Assembly (NCBI GenBank): GCA_937919165.1
Contig: CALFPO010000068.1
Span: forward strand, 1-38,435
Reading direction: 5' to 3'
Length of the DNA: 38,435 bases
DNA from: an uncultured Bacillota bacterium
GTDB taxonomy: Bacteria; Bacillota_I; Bacilli_A; Erysipelotrichales; Erysipelotrichaceae
Part shown: one piece after another, positions 1-7,747 of the stretch
Layout: each line of letters begins with the position of its first letter
How positions within the stretch are numbered: the first letter of the stretch is position 1
Position numbers and translations under genes: made by a program
Notes under the pieces: generated by a model
The model's database searches: none
Told to the model about the DNA's origin: nothing
Seen by the model: only the letters and a program-made list of their open reading frames with translations

Positions 1-36
1 TGAACCGATCGCTCTAGCCAACTAAGCTACCTCGCC
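1..36 (-). tRNA. tRNA-Met (partial, 5' half)
   Basis: Read on the minus strand, this is the 5' half of a tRNA: acceptor strand GGCGAGG, a normal D arm, and an anticodon stem ending in TTCA at the window edge. The first two anticodon bases are CA, so the anticodon is CAN. CAT (elongator Met) is the most likely reading from the overall sequence, but the third base lies outside the window. It is the last visible member of a five-tRNA leftward cluster. Confidence 0.7.
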
Positions 37-39
37 AAA

Positions 40-116
40 TGGTCGGGATGGCAGGATTCGAACCTGTGACATCTTGATCCCAAATCAAGCACTCTACCAA
101 GCTGAGCTACATCCCG
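40..116 (-). tRNA. tRNA-Pro(TGG)
   Basis: Complete cloverleaf on the minus strand. The acceptor arms CGGGATG and CATCCCG pair. The anticodon loop TTTGGGA gives anticodon TGG. The T arm carries GGTTCGAATCC, and the 3' CCA is encoded. Only three bases separate it from the partial tRNA-Met downstream, so the two are co-transcribed. Confidence 0.96.
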
Positions 117-127
117 ATGTTTTCAAA

Positions 128-204
128 TGGCGCGCCCAGCAAGACTTGAACTCGCAACCTCCTGGTTCGTAGCCAGACACTCTATCCAGTTGAGCTATGG
201 GCGC
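128..204 (-). tRNA. tRNA-Arg(ACG)
   Basis: Complete minus-strand cloverleaf with acceptor arm GCGCCCA pairing with TGGGCGC and an encoded CCA. The anticodon loop CTACGAA gives anticodon ACG, which is normally converted to ICG and reads CGN codons. It lies within the Cys-Leu-Arg-Pro-Met cluster. Confidence 0.96.
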
Positions 205-224
205 ATATACGTGAATATCATAAG

Positions 225-310
225 TGGTGGGGATGGAGGGAGTTGAACCCTCACGGTATTTCTACCAAGGGATTTTAAGTCCCTCGCGTCTACCATTCCG
301 CCACATCCCC
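225..310 (-). tRNA. tRNA-Leu(TAA)
   Basis: A class II tRNA of 86 bases on the minus strand with a long variable arm. Acceptor arms GGGGATG and CATCCCC pair and CCA is encoded. The anticodon loop CTTAAAA gives TAA, reading Leu TTA/TTG. The size and variable arm match tRNA-Leu. Confidence 0.96.
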
Positions 311-314
311 GTGA

Positions 315-388
315 TGGAGGTTCCTGCCAGATTCGAACTGGCGATCACAGAGTTGCAGTCTATTGCCTTACCACTTGGCTAAGGAACC
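315..388 (-). tRNA. tRNA-Cys(GCA)
   Basis: First gene of the leftward tRNA cluster, 74 bases with an encoded CCA. Acceptor arm GGTTCCT pairs with AGGAACC. The anticodon loop CTGCAAC gives anticodon GCA. The T arm is GCCAGTTCGAATCTGGC. Its promoter lies just upstream at 412-440. Confidence 0.96.
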
Positions 389-411
389 GTACTAATATTC
401 CGTGCCTAATT

Positions 412-440
412 ATTCTATCAATAAAGGTCAGAAAATGCAA
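412..440 (-). promoter_or_regulatory. Promoter of the tRNA cluster
   Basis: On the minus strand there is a -35 box TTGCAT (435-440), a 17-base spacer and a -10 box TAGAAT (412-417). The predicted transcription start falls about 17 bases before the 5' end of tRNA-Cys. The core TAATTATTCTATCAA (plus-strand reading, 407-421) recurs exactly in the rpsT promoter at 33602-33616, with the same spacing to a TTGCA-type -35 box. That recurrence supports the assignment. Confidence 0.6.
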
Positions 441-461
441 CATAGAAATTTCAAAAAGATA

Positions 462-489
462 TTCACGATTTTTCCATATTTGCTATAAT
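462..489 (+). promoter_or_regulatory. Promoter of the giant coiled-coil gene
   Basis: A -35-like TTCACG (462-467), a 16-base spacer and an extended -10 TGCTATAAT (481-489). A strong ribosome binding site AGGAGG follows at 508-513, eight bases before the ATG at 522. The gene is thus an independent transcription unit pointing away from the tRNA cluster. Confidence 0.65.
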
Positions 490-521
490 TTTAGTAAGTA
501 TGCCCCTAGGAGGTTTGTTTT

Positions 522-3500
522 ATGAATTTGTTTGATAAGAAAAAACGCAACAATTATATCTCATCGCTCAACAATGAAGAGCTTGCAAAGGAGATAGAAG
601 AGAAGAGCAAGGACAATGCCCAGCTGAAGGCTGATATTGAAGCTGTCCAGAATGAGGCGGAGGAGCTTGACAAGGAATATATCAAACAGACGAAGAAGAT
701 TGAAGAAGAGCATTCTTCCTTTGTTGCGGACATGGGCAAACAGACTGAGAAGATAAACAGGAAGATGGCTAAGCTTGAGAAGCAGCAGAACGAGTTTGCT
801 GCGCTGCATGAAAGCCAGAATCTTGAGATAGACAACAAGATAAAGGATCTCAAGCAAAAGAAGAAGAAGCTGATGGCTCAGCAGAATGAGCTTGATGTCA
901 ATTCATTCGAACGCAAGAAGGCCAACATAGATAAGCGCATGAAGGAATTGCGCGATTTGAAGAAAGAGCAGACCAATCTTTTCAATGAGAAGATGGATAC
1001 CATGAAAGCCAGCTATGATGCCTTGATTGAAGAGAAGAAGGCTGAAATCGAAAAGCTGAATGAACGCCAGGAAGAAGTAAGCAGGCAATCTGAAGCCACT
1101 ATCGAGCAGCTGCAGAATGAAGAGGCAGAGATCAAGGCTGAACAGGAAAGAAAGCTCAACGAACTCTATGAGAAGCAAATGCAGGAGATTGAAGAGACGA
1201 GGAATAAAGAAGAAGCTGAACTTCAGCAAAGAAGAGAGCAGCTCAATGACCTGTATACCGAAAATGACAATCTGGTATCTCTTAAGGATAGACTTCTGAC
1301 GGAACTGGAAGTCAATAAGACCAATCTTGAGAATACCTACAATACATTGTTCAATCGTTTCTCATTGGAACAGGAAAGCCTGCTCAATGAGAACAGCTCA
1401 TTGCAGAGAGAATATGAAAGCAAGTGTCAGCAGCTTGATGAGGATGCGGAGAAGCAGAAGGAGGAGTATGCCAAGAAGGTAAGCGAATTCAATTATCTGA
1501 ATGAGCTTCTTGACAGCCAGAAGAACGAAACGCTTGATAATTTGGGCACACAGCTTGAATCCGCTGATGAACAGCTCAGACAGAAATATGATGAATATGT
1601 CGGATATCTGGATGAGAAGCTGAAGCAGGAAAAGAAGAATAGAGATGATGAATACGAGACTCTGAAATACAATCTGGCTCAGGAAGAGGAAAGGCTGAAG
1701 AAGCGCAACGAATTCTTGGCAACCCGTCTCGACAACCAGAACGAACAGTACCGTAAGACCTATGAAGACTATCAGCAGCAGACAGTCGATATGGAAAGCA
1801 AGCTGGTAAATCTAGAAAACCAGTATCATGCGCGTATTGTTGAGTTCACCAACAATATCGAAGCCCTGAAGAACAAGAATCAGATGGACATCGGAAACAA
1901 GAGCGTCGAATACGCGTCCATGATCGACAGCATCAAGAAAGAATATACCGAAAAGAAGAACGGCATTCTTCAGTCGATCAGCGATGCAAAAGATAACATC
2001 TCTAGGATAAATGACGAAATTGAGCAGGTAAGAGCTGACGCCGATACCTACGAAAAGGAATCAAGAAACAGAAGGGAGGTTCTGGAGAAGGAACATCAGA
2101 ACTTCCTGGAAAATATGGCCGTAAAGAACGGTGAACTTCAGAAAGCCATTGCCAGCATCATGAATGTCATGAAAGACAATGAGGAAAGACATGGCGAGAA
2201 ACTGGCCAAGATTGATGAGGAAAGCAATACCTTATCGCAGGAACATGAAAATGCGGTTTCTCTCATCAAATCAGATTTTGCCAAGAGAATGGATGATCTA
2301 AATGCCAAACACAATCAGGATCTGGCAAACGCCGAAAGCCTATTCAATGAGAATGTGGAGAAAATGGCCAGAAAGCATGAAATCGACATTCAGGAAATCA
2401 ATGATTCTCATGAAGGCTTGAAGAAGGAATATGAAGACTATAAGGCCAGCACTGATGCAAGGCTTGTAGAACTTCATGATGAGACTGAAGCTAAGGTAGC
2501 AGAACTGCATAACAAGCGTGAGCAGATTAAGGGATCCATAAATGAACTTAAGGAACGCTTTGAGAGAGAACGTAAGCAGTATGATGATCAATACAGGAAA
2601 CTGGAAGCCGAAAAGGAAGAACAGATTGCCTTCCTCGAGGAAGACTACAAGAAGAATCTCATTGAGATCACTAACAATTACATTACCGTTCCTAATGAGG
2701 AATTGAGCCAGATAAAACATGAGCTTGATCTCAAGAATCAGGATTATGCAAAGAATTATGCTGAGATCGAACTGAAAAAGAAACAGGTTGATGCTCAAGA
2801 GAACGAATTCATCGCCAAGAACGAACTTGAGAAGAAACAGGCCGATGAAGAGTACGCTCAAGAGAACGAAAAGTACAATCGTCTTGCGGCTGAAGCAGAA
2901 GCATTGGAGAGCAGTCTGAATGCCGATCTAGATAGACGCAGACAGCAGTTTGATGACTACAAGGCTGAGATAGACCGCCAGATCGAGGAGATCAAACAAA
3001 GCAAGCAGAACGAATATGATGAGCTTGTTGCGAAGTTCAATGCCGAGTATGAAGAAGCTGAAAACAGCTATCGCAATGAGGAAGAAAGAATCCAGAAGGG
3101 CTATGACGAAGAGATCGATGCCCATCAGAAGGAATTCGAAGATCAGAAGAGCATCATCGATTCGCTTGTAGACGAAATCAACTACCGCAAGAACAAGACT
3201 GAAGATGAATATGAGAAGAAATACAATCTTGCCATTGATTCCACAAAGACTGTTCAGGATCAGCTTGATCGTCTTATGAACGATAACGATCTTAAGCTCA
3301 GCGAACTGTCTAAGGATCTGACCGTCAAGAAAGATGAGATCGAGAGTGAACTTGCTTCGCTTAACGAAAACTACACCAGCATTCTTGACGAAAAGAAGAA
3401 GACCTATGATGAATATCTACAGAACGTCAAGGACAAATGTGCCTCATTGAAGGAAGAGATCATCAATCGTGAGCAGGAGTATCAGCTTGATCTTTCAAGA

Positions 3501-4415
3501 TTCGATACTTACGAGCATGAGAAACGCGTTGCGATCGAAGACATGAACCGCAACACGGTTGCATATATCGCCAACATCAAGAACGCTATCACTGATCTTC
3601 TGAATAAGGAGAGCGAACTTGAAGATGCGCACAGCAGAAGAGTAGTGACCATCAAGGGCCAGATTGCGTCGGCTATGTCCGACTATGATGACCTGCTTAA
3701 GGCTGAACCACAACTGATCGATGATGCCAAGAACGACGATTCGATCGATCTGACGGCCAAGACACAGGAATTCAAGAACAAGATCGATGAGCTGGAGAAG
3801 GCTCATACTGATATGCTCGATATGCTGGCAAAGAAGCGCACCGAACTGTTTGATTCCATTACCGATGAGATAAACATGATGGCTGAAGGAAAGGCTGACA
3901 AGCTGCAGTCTTATGAAAATGAGATTACCGATATCGCCTTGACCTATGAAGCATTGTTGAGAGATGAGACCAACAGACAGAATCGACTGAATGAAGAGAT
4001 CATCAGAAACAAGGAAGAACACGAAAAGAAGATCGAAGACTACAACAGACAGCAGCTTGAGCTTGCTGACAATTTTGAAGAGAGAAAACTGGCGCTTGAA
4101 AGAGAGTTCCAGGAAAGTCTCAACAGAAACAACAGCGAATTCATGGCAGCTACGCAGGAGCTCAAGAGCGAGTTCGATGATCTGCTTGGCAGAAGAAGCA
4201 CCATCATCGATGCGCTTGCTGGACTTAAGAGGAAGTTCGATAACGTCGACGAAAGAATCAACATCTCCAAGGCTAATCTGAAGGACGACTATAATGCCAA
4301 GCTTATGGAAATAAGGAAGATGCTGCTGGATCAGGAAAACAGGAAGCGTGAGAAACTGAGCATTCTGGATATCATGAATGATGGCATCGATGAAGTGTTC
4401 AAGAAATACAACTAA
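522..4415 (+). CDS. Giant coiled-coil protein, function unknown
   Basis: A protein of 1297 residues made almost wholly of charged heptad sequence rich in Glu, Lys, Asn, Gln and Asp, with long stretches ideal for coiled coil from about residue 15 to the C terminus. I see no signal peptide, transmembrane segment, Walker A/B motif or other catalytic signature, and hardly any Cys or Trp. It therefore resembles the rod part of an SMC or myosin-like protein without the ATPase heads. The start is fixed by AGGAGG eight bases upstream. It is monocistronic, with its own promoter and terminator. A cytoskeletal or scaffolding role, by analogy with bacterial coiled-coil filament proteins, is only an inference. 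Product names such as Smc or RecN that low-complexity matches would give should not be trusted. Confidence 0.9.
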   Translation: MNLFDKKKRNNYISSLNNEELAKEIEEKSKDNAQLKADIEAVQNEAEELDKEYIKQTKKIEEEHSSFVADMGKQTEKINRKMAKLEKQQNEFAALHESQNLEIDNKIKDLKQKKKKLMAQQNELDVNSFERKKANIDKRMKELRDLKKEQTNLFNEKMDTMKASYDALIEEKKAEIEKLNERQEEVSRQSEATIEQLQNEEAEIKAEQERKLNELYEKQMQEIEETRNKEEAELQQRREQLNDLYTENDNLVSLKDRLLTELEVNKTNLENTYNTLFNRFSLEQESLLNENSSLQREYESKCQQLDEDAEKQKEEYAKKVSEFNYLNELLDSQKNETLDNLGTQLESADEQLRQKYDEYVGYLDEKLKQEKKNRDDEYETLKYNLAQEEERLKKRNEFLATRLDNQNEQYRKTYEDYQQQTVDMESKLVNLENQYHARIVEFTNNIEALKNKNQMDIGNKSVEYASMIDSIKKEYTEKKNGILQSISDAKDNISRINDEIEQVRADADTYEKESRNRREVLEKEHQNFLENMAVKNGELQKAIASIMNVMKDNEERHGEKLAKIDEESNTLSQEHENAVSLIKSDFAKRMDDLNAKHNQDLANAESLFNENVEKMARKHEIDIQEINDSHEGLKKEYEDYKASTDARLVELHDETEAKVAELHNKREQIKGSINELKERFERERKQYDDQYRKLEAEKEEQIAFLEEDYKKNLIEITNNYITVPNEELSQIKHELDLKNQDYAKNYAEIELKKKQVDAQENEFIAKNELEKKQADEEYAQENEKYNRLAAEAEALESSLNADLDRRRQQFDDYKAEIDRQIEEIKQSKQNEYDELVAKFNAEYEEAENSYRNEEERIQKGYDEEIDAHQKEFEDQKSIIDSLVDEINYRKNKTEDEYEKKYNLAIDSTKTVQDQLDRLMNDNDLKLSELSKDLTVKKDEIESELASLNENYTSILDEKKKTYDEYLQNVKDKCASLKEEIINREQEYQLDLSRFDTYEHEKRVAIEDMNRNTVAYIANIKNAITDLLNKESELEDAHSRRVVTIKGQIASAMSDYDDLLKAEPQLIDDAKNDDSIDLTAKTQEFKNKIDELEKAHTDMLDMLAKKRTELFDSITDEINMMAEGKADKLQSYENEITDIALTYEALLRDETNRQNRLNEEIIRNKEEHEKKIEDYNRQQLELADNFEERKLALEREFQESLNRNNSEFMAATQELKSEFDDLLGRRSTIIDALAGLKRKFDNVDERINISKANLKDDYNAKLMEIRKMLLDQENRKREKLSILDIMNDGIDEVFKKYN

Positions 4416-4433
4416 TAAGAAAAGGTTTATGAA

Positions 4434-4467
4434 AACTGCCGAACGATATATGTTCGGCAGTTGTTTT
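4434..4467. terminator. Bidirectional rho-independent terminator
   Basis: A perfect 11-bp stem AACTGCCGAAC / GTTCGGCAGTT with a 7-base loop. It is followed by GTTTTT on the plus strand and by TTTTC on the minus strand. It sits between two convergent genes, the coiled-coil gene and the nitroreductase, and can serve both. Confidence 0.9.
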
Positions 4468-4470
4468 TGA

Positions 4471-4983
4471 TTACAGGTATTTTGCTGTTTCAGTCAATGG
4501 TTTTCTTTTGTAGTGCAGCTGGCTTGGCACAGCATCATCTTTAGGATAGCCAATCATCAGCAAGACAACCGATTCAAGATCTTTTGCCAGATTGAATTCG
4601 GCCTCTATGGCTTCAGGCATGTAGTGCATGACCCATGTAGATCCAAGTCCCAGATTCGAAGCTTCCAGCATCATGTGCGTACAGACGATTGAAGCATCTA
4701 TATCTCCTGATGATTTGCCGTCATAGTCCCTTTTCCAGCATTCGTTTCTGTCAAAACATACCAGTATCGCAAGCGGAGCATTGAAATGGGACATTGTGCA
4801 TTTCCTTAGTTTCGCCAGTGCATCTTCAGATTCGATCACAAATATTCTTTGAGGCTGATTGTTGCAGGCGGTAGGAGCGAGCTGGCCAGCCTTAAGGATC
4901 TTTTCGATCTTTTCTTTTTCGACTTTCTGATCAGAGAATTTTCTTAACGAATATCTTTTTTCAATAAGTTCAGAGTATTCCAT
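4471..4983 (-). CDS. Nitroreductase family protein
   Basis: A 170-residue FMN-dependent nitroreductase-fold protein. The N terminus (residues 1-45) has the family hallmark: a RYSLRKFSD segment for flavin phosphate contact, followed by ILKAGQLAPTACNNQP. The C-terminal part carries GLGSTWVMHY and a MIGYPKDDAVPS segment typical of the family. Such enzymes reduce nitro-compounds, quinones or other electrophiles with NAD(P)H; the physiological substrate cannot be told from sequence. The start is supported by AGGAG eight bases upstream. The gene begins 17 bases after the htpG stop on the same strand, so the two form one unit likely controlled by the CIRCE element upstream of htpG. That would make this a heat- or stress-linked redox enzyme (inference). 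Confidence 0.9.
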   Translation of the reverse strand: MEYSELIEKRYSLRKFSDQKVEKEKIEKILKAGQLAPTACNNQPQRIFVIESEDALAKLRKCTMSHFNAPLAILVCFDRNECWKRDYDGKSSGDIDASIVCTHMMLEASNLGLGSTWVMHYMPEAIEAEFNLAKDLESVVLLMIGYPKDDAVPSQLHYKRKPLTETAKYL

Positions 4984-5000
4984 CCATTGTGCTCCTGCGT

Positions 5001-6875
5001 CTACTCGGCAGCCTTGATCATGAGCTTGGCTATCTTTTGAGCGTAGGCAGCAGGATCATCGATATTGAGCCCGGCAATAAGCAATGCCTGATCATAGAGC
5101 AGTTCGACATATTCGGAAATGTCTTTGCCATCGTCGTTCATCTTCTTGATGGAAGCGAAGATCTCATGATCAGCGTTGATCTCCAGGATCTTGTTGGCCT
5201 TATAGACATCCTGGTTCATCTGACGAAGGATCTTTTCCATATCGATCGAAAGATTGTCGTCGCTGACAAGGCATACTGGATGCGATTTCAGTCTTGTGGA
5301 GATCTTCACATCGCTTACTTTGTCTTTCAATAGCTCTTTGATCTTTTCCAGAAGATCCTTGTTGTCTTCGATTTTCTTGTCGAGTTCTTTCTTTTCTTCC
5401 TTGCTGTCGAGATCAAGATCACCCTTCAGAATGGACTTGAATGGTTTCTCATTGTAGTCTCTGATGATGGAAGTCAGGAATTCATCGACGGAATCGGTGA
5501 AGCAGAGGACTTCATAGCCTTTGTCTAGAACTTTTTCCATCTGAGGAAGTTCCTTGATCTTGTCGATTGTTTCGCCGGATGCGTAATAGATTTCCTTCTG
5601 GCCTTTCTTCATCCTTTCGACATACTCTTTCAATGTGACGTATTTGCCTTCTTTGGACGACTTGAAGATGATCAGATCTATGAGCTCATCCTTATTTGCT
5701 CCAAAGTTGTCATAGCAGCCGTATTTGAGCTGACTGCCGAAGTTGTCGAAGAAGGATTCATAGTTATCTCGTTCCTTTTCCAGCATATTCACCAGTGTAG
5801 ACTTGATCTTCTTGTCTACCGACTTCTTCAAGGCATTCATCTGATAGTCCTGCTGAAGGATCTCTCTTGAGATGTTGAGATTAAGGTCATCGGAATCGAC
5901 AACGCCTCTGATGAAACGGAAGTGATCAGAAACGATCTCCTTGGCTTCATCTTTGATGAAGACGCCGCGCGAATATAGTTTTAGGCCTAACTTGTAGTCG
6001 GTCGAATAGTAGTTGTATGGCCTTTCTCCTGGAATGTAGAGAAGGGCGGTATATGATGTATTGCCTTCAACTTTGTAGTGCAGAGTCTTGAGCGGTTTGG
6101 CATAATCATAGAATTCCTGCATATAGAAGCTGTTGTAGTCTTCTTCCTTGATGTCTTTCTTGCTTTTCTTCCAGATCGGAACCATAGAATTGACGGTCTC
6201 AAGTTCCTGAACCTTTTCGGTATGTCCTTCATTGTCGGTTGGCTTGTAGGTCTCAACCATCATCCTGATAGGATAGCGGATGAAATCAGAATACTTTTTT
6301 ACAAGCATCTGCAGATTGGCAGAATCAAGATATGAATCATATTTCTTCTCTTTGGTGTTTGGCTTGATATGAAGAGTTATGCTTGTGCCATCTTCTTCTT
6401 TCTTGGCAGCGGCAATGTCATAGCCGTCCATGTCTGAAGTCCAGAGATAGGCCTTATCGCTTCCGACCTTCTTGCTTAGAACCTCGACCTTATCGCTGAC
6501 CATGAAGGCGGAATAGAAGCCTACGCCAAACTGGCCTATGATGTCAGCCTCTTCCTTTTCGCTGAGGTCTTGCTTGAACTCGAATGATCCAGATCTGGCA
6601 ATGGTACCAAGATTGTCTTCAAGCTCTTTCTTGTCCATACCGATGCCGTTGTCGGAAATGGTAACAATCCTGTTCTTCTTGTCGACATCGATGGATATAT
6701 GAGGATCATCCTCGATGATTGAAGAGTCGGTAAGGGAGATGATGTGCCTTTTGTCTAGAGCGTCGCTGGCGTTCGATATCAGTTCGCGCAGGAAGATATC
6801 GGTATTGGTATAGATTGAGTTGGCCATCAGGTCCAACAGTCTTTTCGATTCGGTCTTGAATTGTTTCGTTGCCAT
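5001..6875 (-). CDS. htpG: Molecular chaperone HtpG (Hsp90)
   Basis: A 624-residue bacterial Hsp90, the usual family length. The N-terminal GHKL ATPase domain shows E31 and N35 in ELISNASDALDK, the DNGIGM motif at 75-80 and the lid/glycine motif GQFGVGFYSAF. The middle domain (RGVFIKDE, RGVVDSDDLNLNISRE) and the C-terminal dimerisation domain are intact. An in-frame ATG exists seven codons upstream at 6896, but it precedes the ribosome binding site. I chose 6875 because AGGAGG lies 7 bases before it and the protein then begins MATKQFKTE, as in other HtpGs. Its promoter contains a CIRCE operator between the -10 box and the gene, so HrcA repression is expected. Confidence 0.97.
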   Translation of the reverse strand: MATKQFKTESKRLLDLMANSIYTNTDIFLRELISNASDALDKRHIISLTDSSIIEDDPHISIDVDKKNRIVTISDNGIGMDKKELEDNLGTIARSGSFEFKQDLSEKEEADIIGQFGVGFYSAFMVSDKVEVLSKKVGSDKAYLWTSDMDGYDIAAAKKEEDGTSITLHIKPNTKEKKYDSYLDSANLQMLVKKYSDFIRYPIRMMVETYKPTDNEGHTEKVQELETVNSMVPIWKKSKKDIKEEDYNSFYMQEFYDYAKPLKTLHYKVEGNTSYTALLYIPGERPYNYYSTDYKLGLKLYSRGVFIKDEAKEIVSDHFRFIRGVVDSDDLNLNISREILQQDYQMNALKKSVDKKIKSTLVNMLEKERDNYESFFDNFGSQLKYGCYDNFGANKDELIDLIIFKSSKEGKYVTLKEYVERMKKGQKEIYYASGETIDKIKELPQMEKVLDKGYEVLCFTDSVDEFLTSIIRDYNEKPFKSILKGDLDLDSKEEKKELDKKIEDNKDLLEKIKELLKDKVSDVKISTRLKSHPVCLVSDDNLSIDMEKILRQMNQDVYKANKILEINADHEIFASIKKMNDDGKDISEYVELLYDQALLIAGLNIDDPAAYAQKIAKLMIKAAE

Positions 6876-6900
6876 ATTATTGCCTCCTTTTAGCATTGAA

Positions 6901-6927
6901 TTAGCACTCTAATACCTAGATTGCTAA
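6901..6927 (-). promoter_or_regulatory. CIRCE element (HrcA operator) of htpG
   Basis: The sequence TTAGCACTC, nine bases, then GATTGCTAA. This matches the CIRCE consensus TTAGCACTC-N9-GAGTGCTAA in all but one base of the second arm. It lies downstream of the htpG -10 box and upstream of its ribosome binding site, where bound HrcA would block transcription. Confidence 0.93.
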
Positions 6928-6930
6928 TTT

Positions 6931-6959
6931 AATATATCATCAAATATTTAATTAATCAA
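6931..6959 (-). promoter_or_regulatory. htpG promoter
   Basis: On the minus strand there is TTGATT (6954-6959), a 17-base spacer and TATATT (6931-6936), followed by the CIRCE element. The -35 box nearly abuts the divergent -10 box of ybeY at 6963-6968, so the two promoters are back to back. Confidence 0.75.
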
Positions 6960-6962
6960 GGG

Positions 6963-6968
6963 TATAAT
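6963..6968 (+). promoter_or_regulatory. -10 box of ybeY, start codon at the predicted TSS
   Basis: A perfect TATAAT ends six bases before the ybeY ATG at 6975. Transcription would therefore begin at or within a base or two of the start codon. I find no convincing -35 box. An AAGGG at 6958-6962 is the only Shine-Dalgarno-like string, but it lies upstream of the expected transcript. Confidence 0.5.
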
Positions 6969-6974
6969 ATTGGT

Positions 6975-7418
6975 ATGGTAAATATCATAAACAGGACAAA
7001 ATATAGCGATTTCAAGGATTTCTATCCCCTGATCGAAGAGTACTACAGGAAGACTCTAAAGATGCTGAAACTGCAGGATGAGTATGCCTTGTCGCTTGTC
7101 ATATGTGGCCCTATCACGATAAGAAGAATCAATAGAGAATACAGAAATATCGACAAGGTAACCGATGTCATCAGCTTTGCGCTGCTAGATGATGGTGAAG
7201 AGATTGATTATGTCGATGAAATAGAGCTAGGAGATATCTTCATCAATAGAGATAGGGTCAAATCGCAGGCTTTGGACTATGGACACAGCGAGAAGCGAGA
7301 ATTCGTTTTCTTGTTTGTACATGGATTGCTTCATCTATTGGGTTATGACCATATGGATCCTGAGGATGAAAAGGTCATGTTTGGCTTGCAGAAGAAGATA
7401 ATAGGTAATCTTGAATGA
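6975..7418 (+). CDS. ybeY: Endoribonuclease YbeY (rRNA maturation factor)
   Basis: A 147-residue zinc-dependent RNase acting in 16S rRNA 3' maturation and ribosome quality control. The signature HGLLHLLGYDH is present with metal ligands H116, H120 and H126. The upstream DVISFAL and ELGDIFI segments are also typical of the family. The length is normal. The ATG at 6975 gives the usual short N terminus (MVNIIN), and no ribosome binding site lies in the expected transcript. It heads a chain with dgkA, era and recO and overlaps dgkA by an ATGA. This order is well conserved in Bacillota. Confidence 0.96.
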   Translation: MVNIINRTKYSDFKDFYPLIEEYYRKTLKMLKLQDEYALSLVICGPITIRRINREYRNIDKVTDVISFALLDDGEEIDYVDEIELGDIFINRDRVKSQALDYGHSEKREFVFLFVHGLLHLLGYDHMDPEDEKVMFGLQKKIIGNLE

Positions 7419-7747
7419 AGAAGTTCCTTGATGCCTACAATGGTCTGAAAACGGCCTTAAAGCACAAGGCTGTAATGATACAGATAGTTTTCGGGATAAT
7501 GGCAATTGCTGGAGGAGCCATAATCAGACTTGATGAATATGAATGGCTGTCTTTCATCATCTGCATTGCTCTTGTGATTCTATGCGAGATATTCAACACC
7601 GCAATCGAGAAGATCGGCGATTATCTCAATGATCAGCAGGATGAAAGAATCAGAACCATCAAGGATCTATCCAGCGCTGCTGTGCTTGTATCGGCCATAG
7701 GAGCCTTTCTTGTATGCTTGACTGTACTGATAAGGAGGATTCGTTGA
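7415..7747 (+). CDS. dgkA: Diacylglycerol / undecaprenol kinase family protein
   Basis: A 110-residue integral membrane lipid kinase with three hydrophobic segments, at roughly residues 20-37, 44-60 and 87-106. The conserved catalytic region CEIFNTAIEKIGDY contains E58, N61 and E65, and is followed by KDLSSAAVLV. In Gram-positive bacteria this family mainly phosphorylates undecaprenol or diacylglycerol, feeding the lipid carrier pool for cell wall synthesis. It starts inside the ybeY stop (ATGA) and its own stop shares a base with the era start (TGATG), so translation is probably coupled. Confidence 0.94.
   Translation: MKKFLDAYNGLKTALKHKAVMIQIVFGIMAIAGGAIIRLDEYEWLSFIICIALVILCEIFNTAIEKIGDYLNDQQDERIRTIKDLSSAAVLVSAIGAFLVCLTVLIRRIR

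Noticed and set aside
393..421. Alternative tRNA promoter with TTGATA as -35 and TATTAG as -10
   Set aside because: Its start point would fall inside the mature tRNA-Cys; the TTGCAT/TAGAAT pair further upstream fits better and is repeated at rpsT.
2340..2861. Hydrophobic-looking minus-strand frames within the coiled-coil gene
   Set aside because: They are complements of Glu/Lys-rich codons (GAA, GAG, AAG), which read as Phe/Leu on the other strand. Several such frames appear along the gene without ribosome binding sites.
522..4415. Naming the giant coiled-coil protein Smc, RecN or a myosin-like ATPase
   Set aside because: No Walker A, Walker B, signature motif or hinge was visible; similarity would come only from heptad composition.
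6876..6896. Upstream ATG start for htpG at 6896
   Set aside because: The AGGAGG at 6883-6888 lies downstream of that ATG and is correctly spaced for 6875, which also gives the normal HtpG N terminus.
7714..7746. Upstream start for era at 7714
   Set aside because: The AAGGAGG at 7732-7738 fits ATG 7747, and the extra residues are not part of the Era fold.
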